The translations under genes and the position numbers were made by a program. A stretch of 14,212 nt of DNA from Myxococcales bacterium (GTDB taxonomy: Bacteria; Myxococcota; Polyangia; Nannocystales; Nannocystaceae): contig JAEUJW010000002.1 in the NCBI GenBank assembly GCA_016793465.1, forward strand, positions 1 through 14,212, written 5' to 3'. The notes below the pieces were generated by a model, which saw only the letters and a program-made list of their open reading frames with translations, made no database searches and had not been told where the DNA came from. Each line of letters begins with the position of its first letter. Position 1 is the stretch's first letter. Below, piece after piece: positions 13,123 through 14,212 of this stretch.

Positions 13123-14076
13123 CTACTCGAGCCCGCGGACGCGCCGCTCCGCCGCCGCCGCGATCGCCGTCCGCAGCGCCTCCTCGTCGCTCGCCGACAG
13201 CCCCGCGACCGCCGCGGGGAACGCCGCCGCCAGGTCGATCATCACGTCGAGCGCGACCTCGTCGACCAGCACGCCCAAATTGTTGAACCCCCACTTCGAG
13301 GCCGCGCTGGCGACGCGCGGCGGGTTGACGAGCCGGAGCCCGTGCGCCGTGAGCCCCGCGAGGTCGACGCGCTGATTGGGGTCGAAGGCCTCGCTCTCGC
13401 GGAACTGCAGCTCGTCGAACTCGGCGATCTTCCGCTTATAAACCACCCGCTGCGACGGCCGCGCGCGCGCGTCGGGCTTGCTGACCACGCCCTCGGCCAG
13501 GTTGTCGCTCAGCTCCGGCAGCCCGAGCCGCGCCGGCATGCGCGTGGGATAGCGGACCGGCACGCGCTCGACGTCCGCCCGCGCCCCCGCGTGCAGCACC
13601 GGCGGCGAGTCGAGCCCGACCATCCGCGCCAGCTCGGCCACCTCGCGGTGGCTCAAAAATTCTCCCTCGTCCTCCTCGCCGTCGGCCACCAGCACGTCGA
13701 ACACCGCGTAGCGCAGGTCGGGCGCGTACCAGATGCCCGTCTGGACCGGCGTCAGCCCCGGCACCGCCGCCACGTCGGGGTGCGGGTACGAGCCGCCGTA
13801 GAGCTCGCCGTACAGCACCACCGTGGCCCGCCCGAGCCGCTCGCGGGCCGCCCGCGCCGCCGCGCCCAGCGGCGCGCGCAGCAGCTGCCAGCCGAAGAAC
13901 GGCTCCTCGTCGGCGAGCCACGCCTTGCGCTTGCCGAACCGCAGCTCGTCGCCGGCGACGGCCACCACCATCTGCGCCCCGTGGAGCTTCTCCAGCGCGA
14001 CCCACGGCCCGCCCGGCGGCGGCGCGCCCGGGCGCTCGCCGGGCCCGGCGATCTTGGGGAACCCGCGATGACGCAT
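13123..14076 (-). CDS. Rnl2-like RNA ligase family protein, 317 aa
   Basis: An ATP-dependent nucleotidyltransferase that would join RNA 5'-phosphate and 3'-hydroxyl ends. The conserved motifs are present in order: motif I EKLHGAQ with AMP-accepting K30, motif III YGELYGG (89–95), motif IIIa YAVFDVLV (123–130), motif IV EGVVSKP (195–201) and motif V VVYKRK (211–216). An N-terminal FPKI (6–9) is also family-like, so the start is complete or nearly so. Residues about 225–317 form a helical C-terminal domain of unknown role. A group II intron ends at the ATG, so the first bases of the start codon may come from the intron, and the native start may lie in the 5' exon outside the window. The gene is not adjacent to a visible RNA-repair partner. 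Confidence 0.85.
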   Translation of the reverse strand: MRHRGFPKIAGPGERPGAPPPGGPWVALEKLHGAQMVVAVAGDELRFGKRKAWLADEEPFFGWQLLRAPLGAAARAARERLGRATVVLYGELYGGSYPHPDVAAVPGLTPVQTGIWYAPDLRYAVFDVLVADGEEDEGEFLSHREVAELARMVGLDSPPVLHAGARADVERVPVRYPTRMPARLGLPELSDNLAEGVVSKPDARARPSQRVVYKRKIAEFDELQFRESEAFDPNQRVDLAGLTAHGLRLVNPPRVASAASKWGFNNLGVLVDEVALDVMIDLAAAFPAAVAGLSASDEEALRTAIAAAAERRVRGLE

Positions 14077-14077
14077 T

Positions 14078-14127
14078 GGTAGATCCTACCCTTCCTCTTG
14101 ACTGGCCGGAGGAAGGGCAGGACCCCC
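14078..14127 (-). ncRNA. Group II intron domain VI with branch-point A
   Basis: A 19-bp helix, including three G·U pairs, is formed by 14127–14109 and 14097–14078 around an 11-nt loop. The only unpaired base in the stem is A14080, which sits where the branch-point adenosine is expected, a few bases before the 3' end. Confidence 0.75.
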
Positions 14128-14131
14128 GTTC

Positions 14132-14164
14132 AAACCGTGCATGCGGATTTCCCGCACACGGCTT
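14132..14164 (-). ncRNA. Group II intron domain V
   Basis: 33-nt hairpin: the lower stem AAGCCGTG pairs with CACGGTTT, and the upper stem GCGG pairs with CCGC around a GAAA-type loop. A two-base bulge lies on the 3' side, and the catalytic AGC triad is at 14163–14161. The proportions match the conserved catalytic domain V. Confidence 0.85.
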
Positions 14165-14212
14165 ACCGATGGTCTCTCGCGCCGCTGCATCACGCAGCCT
14201 CCGGGTATTTGA

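Larger units (their letters stand above)
14075..14212 (-). mobile_element. Group II intron, 3' end (rest outside the window)
   Basis: The minus strand shows a canonical domain V hairpin followed by a long domain VI hairpin with a bulged adenosine near its base and an AY-type 3' end (…CCAAT). A GCTGC/GCAGC stem-loop (14184–14198), probably from the end of domain IV, precedes them. The intron runs in from the right, so its 5' part and any reverse-transcriptase/maturase gene are not visible, and completeness is unknown. The expected 3' splice site at about 14075 falls inside or at the ATG of the RNA ligase gene. The intron subclass cannot be assigned from this fragment. Confidence 0.8.

Noticed and set aside
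1..14212. CRISPR arrays, tRNA or rRNA genes
   Set aside because: No regularly spaced direct repeats, cloverleaf-like sequences or rRNA signatures were seen by eye on either strand; a covariance search was not possible.

Overview
The window reads as chromosome of a very GC-rich, gene-dense bacterium, most likely a myxobacterium (Myxococcota; a sterol-making lineage such as Nannocystaceae would fit). The clues are a giant Ser/Thr kinase–ATPase–helical-repeat fusion, a Cys-rich lipoprotein with Asp-rich thrombospondin-type-3-like repeats, an RsbR-like STAS protein with a HAMP-like N-terminus, and strong G/C third-position bias that opens huge spurious ORFs in other frames. The taxonomic call is an inference.

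Layout. Positions 1–about 1490 hold an IS110-family insertion sequence (minus strand) with an intact DEDD transposase and about 245 bp of non-coding leader, where the IS110 bridge RNA is expected. Against it lies a broken 138-codon remnant of a DcdV/AvcD-type anti-phage dCTP deaminase: the P-loop kinase-like N-terminus is present and the deaminase domain is gone. These two kilobases are visibly less GC-rich than the rest. From 2232 the window is chromosomal: the kinase–ATPase fusion (plus), then on the minus strand a lipoprotein, a STAS regulator and a GFA-family zinc protein. Then on the plus strand come a Rieske non-heme iron oxygenase of the sterol/steroid-acting type, an OsmC–pirin pair joined by an ATGA overlap, and a FrnE-like dithiol oxidoreductase followed after 5 bp by an ankyrin-repeat protein. 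Convergent to these is an Rnl2-like RNA ligase (minus). The last about 138 bases are the 3' end of a group II intron (domains V and VI, minus strand) that ends on the start codon of the RNA ligase gene.

How the parts relate. The OsmC, pirin, FrnE and GFA genes suggest a thiol/redox and stress neighbourhood around the oxygenase, but only OsmC–pirin and FrnE–ankyrin look like operons. The two window ends are mobile-element junctions, each touching a nucleic-acid-related gene (dcdV remnant; RNA ligase). The most general signal is regulatory: six genes that begin transcription units have a TANNNT −10-like hexamer 6–9 bp before the start codon and no Shine–Dalgarno sequence, which predicts leaderless mRNAs. 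The genes with Shine–Dalgarno sites are the IS transposase, the STAS gene with its predicted roughly 120-nt leader, and the internal operon gene pirin.
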